Source: Acidobacteriota bacterium
GTDB taxonomy: Bacteria; Acidobacteriota; Terriglobia; Terriglobales; Acidobacteriaceae
Assembly (NCBI GenBank): GCA_021781255.1
Contig: JAJXXG010000591.1
Location: 1 to 6,822, forward strand
Direction of reading: 5' to 3'
DNA length: 6,822 nucleotides
Under the pieces are notes generated by a model. The model was not told where the DNA came from. It did no database searches and worked only from the letters and a program-made list of their open reading frames with translations. Below, piece by piece: positions 1 through 5,087 of the stretch. Positions within the stretch are counted from its first letter, which is position 1. The number at the start of each line of letters is the position of its first letter. Both the position numbers and the translations under genes were made by a program.

Positions 1-436
1 AACATCCGCTCAGCAGATTCGGCCAGAACTCCGTCTCTGCCAGAATCAGCATCCGCGGCCTCAGCGCCTTCAGATACGCCCGCACCGCCCACGGCAGGTC
101 CAGCGGACAGTAGAAGACGCGCTCCGCCCCAAAGCGCTCCCGCGCCAGCGCCTGCCCTGTGCGCGTAGTGGTGGAAACCACCACGCACGCCCCGGGAAAC
201 GCCCGGTCCAGTTCGCCCACCAGCCGGCTCACCGCCAGCACCTCGCCCACAGAGACGGCATGCAGCCACAGCACGGGCCGTCCCGCCGCCCGCGCGCGCA
301 GCCCCGCCGGCACGCGGCCCAGCCGCTCCGCCAGCCCCTCGCGATACTTGTGCGTAGTGGCCATGCGCCACATCCACCACGGCGCGCTCACCACCAGCGC
401 CGCCATCAGCGCCAGATTGTAGAAAAGCAGAATCAT
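1..436 (-). CDS. waaA: 3-deoxy-D-manno-octulosonic acid (Kdo) transferase, partial (N-terminal part)
   Basis: This enzyme transfers Kdo from CMP-Kdo to lipid A precursor at the inner face of the cytoplasmic membrane, the first core step of lipopolysaccharide synthesis. The reading frame is open from an ATG at 434-436 to the window edge, so about 145 residues are visible and the C-terminal CMP-Kdo-binding domain is missing. Residues 3-23 form a hydrophobic membrane anchor. They are followed by KYREGLAERLG (30-40), the motif LHAVSVGE with E65 as the expected catalytic base, STTTRTGQ, CPLDLPWAVR and ETEFWPNLL. These match the order of motifs in E. coli WaaA (SVGE, TTMTPTG, YDLPDA, METELWPNL). 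An in-frame TAG lies a short way upstream, and no other start fits the anchor. A purine run (GGGGGAAGG on the minus strand) sits about 15 bases before the ATG, too far for a good ribosome binding site. The gene is divergent from the exported protein at 493. Family assignment is secure; mono- versus bifunctionality cannot be judged. Confidence 0.93.
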   Translation of the reverse strand, partial: MILLFYNLALMAALVVSAPWWMWRMATTHKYREGLAERLGRVPAGLRARAAGRPVLWLHAVSVGEVLAVSRLVGELDRAFPGACVVVSTTTRTGQALARERFGAERVFYCPLDLPWAVRAYLKALRPRMLILAETEFWPNLLSGC

Positions 437-492
437 GCGATACGGAAAAAGCCTTCCCCCGGTCTAACCCTCAAATGATACAGTCGAGCACG

Positions 493-1143
493 ATGAGAGT
501 TGTCCGAGGGCTTCCGCTATTGGCACTGTGGCTGGCGCTGCCGGCCGTCGCTCGCGATCACACCCCGCCGCCCGTGCAACCCGCAACGTCCTTCGCCGCC
601 GTCGAGGTGCACGAAAACGAGAAGGTGGCCATCGCCGCCGAGCCGTATGACACCAAGGAGAAGGAATCCATCTTCCGCGTCGACTACCTGGCCCACGGCG
701 TCATGCCCATCCGCCTCATCGTCACCAACATGGGTGACCGCTCCATCTCCCTGCGCGATGCCCGCATCCTCTTCCAGACCGCCGCGGGCGACCGCATCCA
801 GGCCGCCGAGCCCGAGGACGTGGAACGCCTGATGACCCGCAAGGAGCGCATGGGCGGCAAGCTTCCCATGCCCACGCCCCTGCCGCCCATTCACCTCAAG
901 CCCAAGGCCAGCAATAAAGAGATCGAGGCCGACTTCAATACCTTTGAGTACCAGGCGCTCGTCGTGGAGCCGCACACCACGCAGGCGGGCTTCCTCTTCT
1001 ACGACGTCTCCCAGCTACGCAATCCGCTCCACGATGCCAAGCTGCACCTGCACCTGCTGCGCGACGCCGACGGCCAGGAGCTGTTCTACTTCGAGATCCC
1101 CTTCAACAAGTACCTCGAGTCCAAGTCCAGCCAGATGCGCTAG
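493..1143 (+). CDS. exported hypothetical protein
   Basis: I do not recognise a named family. From the ATG at 493 the product is 216 residues. It begins MRVVRG followed by a hydrophobic stretch and a likely signal peptidase I site after AVA (about residue 20), so a secreted or periplasmic product is expected. The mature part alternates short hydrophobic and polar stretches, for example PIRLIVTNMGDRSISLRDARI, which suggests a beta-sandwich-like fold. A Pro-rich linker (PMPTPLPPIHL) lies in the middle, and the C-terminus is charged. No catalytic motif or lipobox cysteine is visible. An in-frame ATG at 475 would add six residues (MIQSST). I prefer 493 because the signal peptide is then canonical, but neither start has a strong Shine-Dalgarno. 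Codon use is GC-rich like the neighbouring core genes. The gene is divergent from waaA with a very short spacer, and it ends one base from the queD stop. Confidence 0.8.
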   Translation: MRVVRGLPLLALWLALPAVARDHTPPPVQPATSFAAVEVHENEKVAIAAEPYDTKEKESIFRVDYLAHGVMPIRLIVTNMGDRSISLRDARILFQTAAGDRIQAAEPEDVERLMTRKERMGGKLPMPTPLPPIHLKPKASNKEIEADFNTFEYQALVVEPHTTQAGFLFYDVSQLRNPLHDAKLHLHLLRDADGQELFYFEIPFNKYLESKSSQMR

Positions 1144-1144
1144 C

Positions 1145-1522
1145 TCACTCGTAATACGTCGCGGTCGTCGTATCCGTCTCCCAGATCGTGCAATCCTTCA
1201 CGCGCACGCGCCCCTGCGTCATGCCGTGCAGCTGCTCGTTCGTCTGGTCGTAGAAGTACCGGGCAAGGTTTTCGGCTGAGGGGTTCAACACGGTAAACGG
1301 CTCCAGATCGTTCAGCATCTGGTGGTCAATGCGGTCAATCACCGGCCGCAGCACCTGCTTCAGCAGCTTGAAGTCCAGCAGCAGGCCCGTCGCGTCCAGC
1401 TCGCGGCCGCACAGCGTTACGCGAACCTTGTAGTTGTGCCCATGCGGATTCTCGCACTTGCCGTGGTAGTTGCGGAGGTAGTGTCCGGAGGAGAAACCGG
1501 CCTCCACGGTGACTTCATACAT
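1145..1522 (-). CDS. queD: 6-carboxy-5,6,7,8-tetrahydropterin synthase (QueD / PTPS family)
   Basis: QueD converts 7,8-dihydroneopterin triphosphate to 6-carboxytetrahydropterin in the cytoplasm, the second step of 7-deazaguanine (preQ0/queuosine) synthesis. The 125-residue product is close to the usual family length of about 120. Visible residues fit a functional enzyme: zinc ligands H14 (FSSGHYL), H27 and H29 (NPHGHNY); the catalytic cysteine C23 (GKCENPHGH); the D66/H67 pair in RIDHQMLND; and the substrate-binding glutamate E115 in CTIWET. The order matches E. coli QueD (CGRLHGH, LDHHYLND, KETCT). It appears to be the last gene of a minus-strand run pncA - small membrane protein - queD, 45 bases after the membrane-protein stop. 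No queC, queE or queF is in the window. Its stop is one base from the stop of the converging exported-protein gene, leaving no room for a dedicated terminator. The ribosome binding site is weak (AGGAAACGAG upstream). A eukaryote-like pterin synthase role is less likely given C23 in the CxxxHGH context. Confidence 0.93.
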   Translation of the reverse strand: MYEVTVEAGFSSGHYLRNYHGKCENPHGHNYKVRVTLCGRELDATGLLLDFKLLKQVLRPVIDRIDHQMLNDLEPFTVLNPSAENLARYFYDQTNEQLHGMTQGRVRVKDCTIWETDTTTATYYE

Positions 1523-1567
1523 CGCGTTCTGCTCGTTTCCTGGGGGAAGAGATCCCTCTCCTCCATT

Positions 1568-1831
1568 TTACGGCCTGTCGCTGCGACGTCTGCGCCGCGC
1601 CGCCATCCGCGCCTCTTCGTTGCGCCGGTCCACCTGCTCAAACAGGTTGCTCAGCACGCCCACCAGCGCAGACGTCAGCCCCACCAGCAGCAGAATCAGC
1701 GCCACCGTGCGCCATAGCGACGCGTTCGCCGGCAGCCCCGGCTGAAAGCTCGACGGCACCAGCGTCATCGCGCCCGACACCAGCGCAAAAAACACCAGCG
1801 TCGCCGCCAGAATGTAGAAGTTGCGTGACAT
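1568..1831 (-). CDS. small two-span membrane protein, hypothetical
   Basis: This is an unrecognised 87-residue protein. Residues about 5-25 (FYILAATLVFFALVSGAMTL) and about 41-63 (TVALILLLVGLTSALVGVL) are strong membrane segments joined by a short Pro/Ser/Asn loop. The C-terminal tail from about 65 is highly charged and includes a run of five arginines near residues 79-83. By the positive-inside rule this tail should face the cytoplasm, putting both termini inside. The start at 1831 has a purine-rich leader (CAGGGCGGAAGGC just before the ATG) that could serve as a ribosome binding site, though the spacing is ambiguous. The gene lies 21 bases after pncA and 45 bases before queD on the same strand, so co-transcription is likely. 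Codon use matches the flanking core genes, which supports a real gene rather than a shadow frame. Its function, and any link to NAD or queuosine metabolism, is unknown. Confidence 0.75.
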   Translation of the reverse strand: MSRNFYILAATLVFFALVSGAMTLVPSSFQPGLPANASLWRTVALILLLVGLTSALVGVLSNLFEQVDRRNEEARMAARRRRRSDRP

Positions 1832-1852
1832 GCCTTCCGCCCTGCTGCGATT

Positions 1853-2497
1853 CTACGGCGTCGCGTCCGCGCGGCAAAGGTCGCCGCTCTGCACCTGCTC
1901 CACGCCCGCCCACGCAAAGTCCCGCTCCGCCGTGGCCACTGAGCCCTCCAGGTCAATCGCGCGGCAGCAGTCCGGAATCACCACCGCCGGCAGCCCCAGC
2001 CGCCGCGCATCCAGCGCAGAGTAGGCCACGCAGTAGTCATACGCCAGCCCGGCCAGAAACACCCGCTTCAGCTCCCGCTCGCGCAGATACCCGTCCAGCC
2101 CCGTCGGCGTCCTGCGATCATTCTCAAAAAAGGTGGAGTACGAGTCCACCTGCGGGCGAAAGCCCTTGCGCAGCACCAGTTCCGCCTGCGGCAGATGCAG
2201 CGCCGCGTGAAACTCCGCTCCCCGGCTGCCCTGCACGCAGTGATCCGGCCACAGCGTTTGCACCCCATAGCTCAGCTCCATCTGCTCAAACGGCCGCCTG
2301 CCCGCGTGGCTCGACGCAAACGACGAGTGCCCCGCCGGATGCCAGTCCTGCGTCAGGATGACGTGGTGAAACAGCGGCGCAATGCGATGTATCGCCGGAA
2401 TCACCGCGTCGCCCTCCGCCACCGCCAGCGCCCCGCCCGGGCAAAAATCATTCTGCACGTCCACCACAATCAGCACGTCCTGGGGAGTCACCTGCAT
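1853..2497 (-). CDS. pncA: nicotinamidase (isochorismatase-like hydrolase family)
   Basis: PncA hydrolyses nicotinamide to nicotinate and ammonia in the cytoplasm, feeding NAD salvage through the Preiss-Handler route. Numbering from the upstream GTG at 2506, the catalytic triad is complete: D16 in VVDVQNDF, K114 in LRKGF and C159 in GLAYDYCV. The metal-site residues D54, H56 and H60 (TQDWHPAGHSSF) are present, as is H89 (WPDHCVQG), in the order known from E. coli and Mycobacterium PncA. Length (214-217 residues) is typical. The start is ambiguous: ATG at 2495-2497 has AAGGTGG five bases ahead, and GTG at 2504-2506 has GAGGTGG four bases ahead. I chose the ATG; the GTG adds MAR. It appears to be the first gene of a minus-strand run with the small membrane protein and queD. 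The upstream noncoding stretch carries palindromic repeats. The family is certain. Nicotinamidase is favoured over other isochorismatase-like hydrolases because all metal and active-site motifs fit. Confidence 0.95.
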   Translation of the reverse strand: MQVTPQDVLIVVDVQNDFCPGGALAVAEGDAVIPAIHRIAPLFHHVILTQDWHPAGHSSFASSHAGRRPFEQMELSYGVQTLWPDHCVQGSRGAEFHAALHLPQAELVLRKGFRPQVDSYSTFFENDRRTPTGLDGYLRERELKRVFLAGLAYDYCVAYSALDARRLGLPAVVIPDCCRAIDLEGSVATAERDFAWAGVEQVQSGDLCRADATP

Positions 2498-2542
2498 CCG
2501 GGCCACCTTGCCACCTCATACCATTTGTAGCCTATGCCGGGT

Positions 2543-2555
2543 GACCCCGGTCTCG
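2543..2555 (+). repeat. half-copy of the AGGTCTC palindromic element
   Basis: The bases GACCCCGGTCTCG resemble the left half of the full element (GCCCCAGGTCTCG) but no matching right arm follows. It lies about 45 bases upstream of the pncA start, between that gene and the degenerate copy. Tentative: it could be chance in a GC-rich sequence. Confidence 0.35.
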
Positions 2556-2585
2556 GGTGCGCACACGCACCGCCACACCCGTGGG

Positions 2586-2618
2586 TGCCCATCAAGGTCT
2601 CGCCTTTGAGACCTCGGA
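2586..2618 (+). repeat. degenerate copy (A) of the AGGTCTC palindromic element
   Basis: The core stem is AGGTCTC (2595-2601) pairing perfectly with GAGACCT (2608-2614) around the loop GCCTTT. The flanks TGCCC on the left and CGGAT on the right match the full element with a few substitutions and a 2-3 base insertion after TGCCC. It is oriented like copy C and opposite to copy B. Just upstream is a small inverted repeat, CACCCGTGGGTG (2576-2587). Confidence 0.65.
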
Positions 2619-2742
2619 TAGCACAAACTCCGCTCAGCACATAAGTTCGAAAGTCCTCCACGAGCGAGGACTAATCAAACCTTCCCCGGAATCTTCCGCT
2701 TTCTCCCCTTTTCTTCTATGCTTGCAGGCATATTTGAGACAC

Positions 2743-2774
2743 GATCCCAGGTCTCAAAGTCGAGACCTGGGGCA
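2743..2774 (-). repeat. palindromic element copy B, left of the membrane-gene pair
   Basis: The perfect 10-bp stem CCCAGGTCTC (2746-2755) / GAGACCTGGG (2762-2771) encloses the 6-base loop AAAGTC. The reverse complement of 2743-2774 matches copy C (4131-4162) at 30 of 32 positions, the two differences being in the loop. No T-tract follows, so it is not a classical intrinsic terminator. It lies in the leader of the membrane-gene pair, ending 54 bases before the first ATG-adjacent Shine-Dalgarno. An upstream arm, TTTGAGAC (2733-2740), can compete for pairing with GTCTCAAA (2751-2758). Confidence 0.85.
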
Positions 2775-2790
2775 CCCATTGTTTTGTAGT

Positions 2791-2810
2791 GGTGGCAGAC
2801 CTCGGCCACC
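2791..2810 (+). repeat. 6-bp hairpin just upstream of the membrane-gene ribosome binding site
   Basis: GGTGGC (2791-2796) pairs perfectly with GCCACC (2805-2810) around the loop AGACCTCG. It ends 17 bases before the GGAG at 2828. The loop repeats the AGACCTCGG found in the right arm of copy A (2609-2617), so it can in principle pair with the AGGTCT arms of copies A and B. A regulatory role is inference only. Confidence 0.45.
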
Positions 2811-2827
2811 CGCCAACTATCCAGAGC

Positions 2828-2831
2828 GGAG
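2828..2831 (+). promoter_or_regulatory. ribosome binding site deciding the 2839 start
   Basis: GGAG lies 7 bases before the ATG at 2839-2841. This supports 2839 as the true start over the much longer in-frame extension to 2557, which would run through the palindromic repeats. An ATG at 2834 is in another frame and too close to the site. Confidence 0.7.
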
Positions 2832-2838
2832 TAATGTT

Positions 2839-3663
2839 ATGGTCTATTCGACGGCTATTACAGAGAGACGTGCTATTCACATTCGTCATGTTATTGAATG
2901 GGGCACAAAATTAATCTTGGGCGTGGTAGGAATCGGCCTGTTCCGAACCGAGCTTCTCAGAGTCACGGCTCTTCCGCGAGAACTGAATAACGAACTCTAC
3001 TTGGCTCTATTAACGGCGGCGACCCTTCTCACCGCCGGATGGATTTTTGTGGCCAACAAGGAATTCGAGATCATGTGCGACTTCTTGGACCCGCTCCAAT
3101 ACCGAATTCCTGACGAGACATTCATTGGAATGGCTATTGCAGCAGCTCTCACGATTCTCTTGTACACGGCCCGAAATCCGTTATGGTTCGGGATGAGCTA
3201 CTCGGCCTATATGTTGTTGAGCGTGCTTGGTTGGACGCGGGTGATTCGAGAAATGAATACGGCGATCAAAGGCAGCCGCAAGAACCTGCAAGACGAGCCT
3301 AAGCAGAAGCGGGAGATATATGGCGGAGCTTTGGACATTCTCAACTCTTACTACGTCGAACAAGCGAATCTGCCAAGAGTATGGACCAGCTTTATCTTGG
3401 GGGTGTCGGGGCTTATCTTTTCAATCCTAGCGATGACATCCGGACGGATAATCTTCAACACAGTCGCTTATCTCATCTTTATCCTTTCAATCCTTGTGTT
3501 GGAGGGCGGCCTTGCCTTTTATTGGCGATTCAAGCTGTATTCCCAAATGCGCTCCTTTGAAATCGCCAAGTACGATTTAGAACATGCCAAGCATCACAAG
3601 AGGAGTCGGCAAACTCGGTCAAGCGCAACCGATTCGCACGAAACCGAAGGCGAGACGGAATGA
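2839..3663 (+). CDS. multi-span membrane protein of unknown function (first of pair)
   Basis: The 274-residue product is not recognised. Hydrophobic segments lie near residues 22-36 (weak), 52-72, 95-111, 115-133, 184-201 and 204-229, giving about five or six membrane spans. Between the fourth and fifth lies a polar segment (about 137-182) rich in Lys, Arg, Glu and Gln (KNLQDEPKQKREIYGG), probably cytoplasmic. The last 40 residues form a charged tail, basic (HAKHHKRSRQTR) then acidic (ETEGETE). No enzymatic, transporter or toxin signature is visible. The start is set by GGAG at 2828-2831. Its TGA stop overlaps the ATG of the next gene (ATGA at 3660-3663), indicating translational coupling. 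Codon use includes many A/T-ending codons, unlike the flanking genes: 2881-2940 counts 27 of 60 G+C, against 41 of 60 in 5941-6000. This suggests acquisition from elsewhere. The coding call is good; the function is open. Confidence 0.82.
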   Translation: MVYSTAITERRAIHIRHVIEWGTKLILGVVGIGLFRTELLRVTALPRELNNELYLALLTAATLLTAGWIFVANKEFEIMCDFLDPLQYRIPDETFIGMAIAAALTILLYTARNPLWFGMSYSAYMLLSVLGWTRVIREMNTAIKGSRKNLQDEPKQKREIYGGALDILNSYYVEQANLPRVWTSFILGVSGLIFSILAMTSGRIIFNTVAYLIFILSILVLEGGLAFYWRFKLYSQMRSFEIAKYDLEHAKHHKRSRQTRSSATDSHETEGETE

Positions 3664-4112
3664 GAAAACTGCAAATCACCTGGATGGCAATGTTAGTGAT
3701 TTCCGGAATTGCTGCTATTTTGGGCGTCATAAACGTGTCAATTGGGAACGCATCAGGGTTCTGCCCCTGGTTCTGGTGGATGGGTATTTTTACATGGGAT
3801 GATGCATTAATTATCGGAGTGTTCCTGTTTCTCGCCACAGGAGTCGCCGCGCTGAAGAGGGACGCTGTACTCACCATCCTGATCTACTCTTTCTACGGCG
3901 TCTTGAGAACGGGCATTGAGGCGCTTTACAACCTCAACGCTCAGTTCTCCCCCATCACACGACCATGGGAAGCGAACCTTCCATCAGTAGCAGCATATTT
4001 CCATCTCAAACTTGTCGAATTGTTCGTTGTAGCGCAGGTGTTCTATACCGTGCTCTGTGTCGCTTTGGCTATGGTCTTCATTTCATCCCTGAAACGATAT
4101 CTCAGGCGTTGA
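3660..4112 (+). CDS. multi-span membrane protein of unknown function (second of pair)
   Basis: The 150-residue product is not recognised. Membrane segments lie near residues 8-28, 49-65, 69-90 and 116-143, so about four spans. An aromatic stretch, FCPWFWWMGIFTWDD (34-48), precedes the second span and probably sits at the membrane interface. The third and fourth spans contain E87 and E120, acidic residues within otherwise hydrophobic sequence, which may be functional. The C-terminus is basic (LKRYLRR), expected to be cytoplasmic. The start overlaps the previous stop by four bases, so the two proteins are probably made together and may form a complex. Base composition is low (24 of 60 G+C in 3661-3720). 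No domain suggests an enzymatic activity. A possible role as a helper or channel partner of the upstream protein is inference from the coupling alone. Confidence 0.8.
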   Translation: MRKLQITWMAMLVISGIAAILGVINVSIGNASGFCPWFWWMGIFTWDDALIIGVFLFLATGVAALKRDAVLTILIYSFYGVLRTGIEALYNLNAQFSPITRPWEANLPSVAAYFHLKLVELFVVAQVFYTVLCVALAMVFISSLKRYLRR

Positions 4113-4130
4113 AGTCTCAAGCGGACCAGC

Positions 4131-4162
4131 TGCCCCAGGTCTCGTTTTTGAGACCTGGGATC
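4131..4162 (+). repeat. palindromic element copy C, right of the membrane-gene pair
   Basis: The perfect 10-bp stem CCCAGGTCTC (4134-4143) / GAGACCTGGG (4150-4159) encloses the loop GTTTTT. It starts 18 bases after the second membrane gene's stop, in the spacer before the converging gene that ends at 4218. It matches copy B in inverted orientation over 32 bases (30 identical). An extra arm, GTCTCAA (4114-4120), can compete for pairing with TTGAGAC (4148-4154). It may help end transcription of either converging gene, but it lacks the T-tract of an intrinsic terminator. Confidence 0.85.
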
Positions 4163-4217
4163 ACACCATCTTTCCCGCGCAACAAGAGCGCGAAGACCAG
4201 CCCTCCCACGCCCCCAC

Positions 4218-4934
4218 TCACCTCCGCGTCAGCGTCAGCGGCAGCGAGTTGCCATGCTGGCTCCACTCGCCGGTCAGCGAACTTCCATCCGCTGAGAGTT
4301 TCCCCGCGTAATGCCCGCCCACGGACGGCACATCAAACGAGAAGGCGTCGCCCTGGAGCACCGCATTGGCGCATTCCAGCCCCATGGCGTGCTGGTCCAG
4401 GCTATCGAGCGAGCAGAACTCCCGGCCCTCGCTGTTGCTCTTTACATGCAGTTGCAGCCGCAGTGCCGCGCTGCCCGTCTGCAAGGCTCCCAGCCACACT
4501 CCATCGGCGCGCGTAGGCTTGGCTGCGGGCACAAACGTATAGCGCTTGAAGACCAGCGGCAGCGGATTGCCCTGGTCCCACGCGCCGGTCAGCGTCTTCC
4601 GGTCGGCAGAGACCTCGCCCTTCCACGCCCCGTGCACAGACGGCACCGTGAAGGCCAAAGCGTGTCCTGAGACCTGGAAGTCCGCGCACGGAAGCCCGAT
4701 CGCGCCCTGGTCGGGGCTGTCGAGCGTGCCCGTTATGCCGCCCGTCGCGCTCACCGCCAGGTGCAGCTTCAGGTGCAGCGGGCCCAGCACGCCGGCGTAA
4801 TCTCCGGCAAGGCCCGGCGCGGCTTGCGCTCTGCCCTGCAGCGGCAGCAGCGCGAGCAGACAAACCGCCATCCGCACCACACTCACCGCTCCCCGCCGAC
4901 GACGACCAACCAATGGATTTCGAAGTGCAACCAT
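4218..4934 (-). CDS. exported protein with two tandem copies of one domain
   Basis: The 238-residue product begins with an Arg-rich n-region (GRRRRGAVSVVR) and a hydrophobic stretch, AVCLLALLPLQ, with a likely cleavage after RAQA (about 38), so export is expected. The mature part consists of two homologous units, about 43-131 and 143-238. Each has a W/Y-x-G start, alternating L-x-L-x-L strands, an LDSxDQ motif (71-76 and 176-181), a conserved Cys (C83, C188), VPSV, a Y/W-x-G strand, an SAD-L-TG turn, a W-x-Q motif and a final LPL strand. A beta-rich fold is likely. I recall similar units ahead of serine hydrolase or alpha/beta-hydrolase domains in Acidobacteriota and Bacteroidota, but no hydrolase domain or catalytic serine motif is present here. 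The start at 4934 is supported by GAGGAA seven bases upstream; ATG at 4871 would leave a shorter signal peptide and has a poor site. It may bind a ligand, but none can be named. Confidence 0.82.
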   Translation of the reverse strand: MVALRNPLVGRRRRGAVSVVRMAVCLLALLPLQGRAQAAPGLAGDYAGVLGPLHLKLHLAVSATGGITGTLDSPDQGAIGLPCADFQVSGHALAFTVPSVHGAWKGEVSADRKTLTGAWDQGNPLPLVFKRYTFVPAAKPTRADGVWLGALQTGSAALRLQLHVKSNSEGREFCSLDSLDQHAMGLECANAVLQGDAFSFDVPSVGGHYAGKLSADGSSLTGEWSQHGNSLPLTLTRR

Positions 4935-5087
4935 CCTTGTTCCTCACCTTATGGCAGAATGCCGCGTTTCCGCGAATCGCGATTTTAGGAACTGACCTGG
5001 AGGTACATATCTGCGGCGAACCCATGTTACACAGAAAAGCCCGCGCCTATGTTAAGAAGCGATTCCTGCACCGTCTCCGCCTCGCGG
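4935..5087. other. intergenic spacer, no gene seen
   Basis: These 153 bases lie between the helicase stop and the start of the two-domain exported gene, both on the minus strand. The spacer is long enough for an independent promoter. A minus-strand TAAAAT at 4987-4982 resembles a -10 box, but no good -35 lies upstream of it. No terminator hairpin with a T-tract was found after the helicase. Confidence 0.5.

Larger units (their letters stand above)
2507..2838. other. hairpin-rich intergenic region between pncA and the membrane-gene pair
   Basis: These 332 bases carry no convincing gene. The plus-strand frame running in from 2557 is open through them, but its residues look non-coding (repeat-derived) and the good ribosome binding site lies at 2828-2831. 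The stretch holds a half-copy (2543-2555), a degenerate copy (2586-2618) and a full copy (2743-2774) of the AGGTCTC palindrome, plus an unrelated 6-bp hairpin at 2791-2810. It must contain the promoters for pncA (leftward) and for the membrane genes (rightward). I see no convincing -35/-10 pair on either strand. Base composition drops from GC-rich to mixed across it, marking the left edge of the AT-richer segment. Confidence 0.7.

Noticed and set aside
159..478. Plus-strand frames opposite waaA.
   Set aside because: The minus strand encodes recognisable Kdo transferase motifs through this region.
475..503. Possible minus-strand promoter for waaA with TATCAT at 480-475.
   Set aside because: The -10 match is good, but no convincing -35 lies at normal spacing, so it is not called.
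1825..2361. Plus-strand open frame of 178 codons opposite pncA.
   Set aside because: It is a shadow of pncA: the translation is Pro/Ser/Ala-rich without domains, while the minus strand has a complete nicotinamidase.
2543..2774. CRISPR-like array of repeated units.
   Set aside because: Copies are few, degenerate, in both orientations and unevenly spaced. There are no regular spacers and no cas genes.
2557..2838. Upstream extension of the first membrane gene to an ATG at 2557 (368 residues).
   Set aside because: The extra 94 residues are encoded by palindromic repeats and look non-coding. A well-placed GGAG precedes the ATG at 2839.
4134..4159. Copy C as an intrinsic terminator for the membrane genes.
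   Set aside because: The stem is strong, but the T residues are in the loop and no T-tract follows on either strand. The same element also occurs upstream of the genes.
4402..5025. Minus-strand frame of 207 codons overlapping the two-domain exported gene.
   Set aside because: It is a +1 shadow rich in Gly/Arg/Ala. The repeated domain structure and signal peptide support the other frame.
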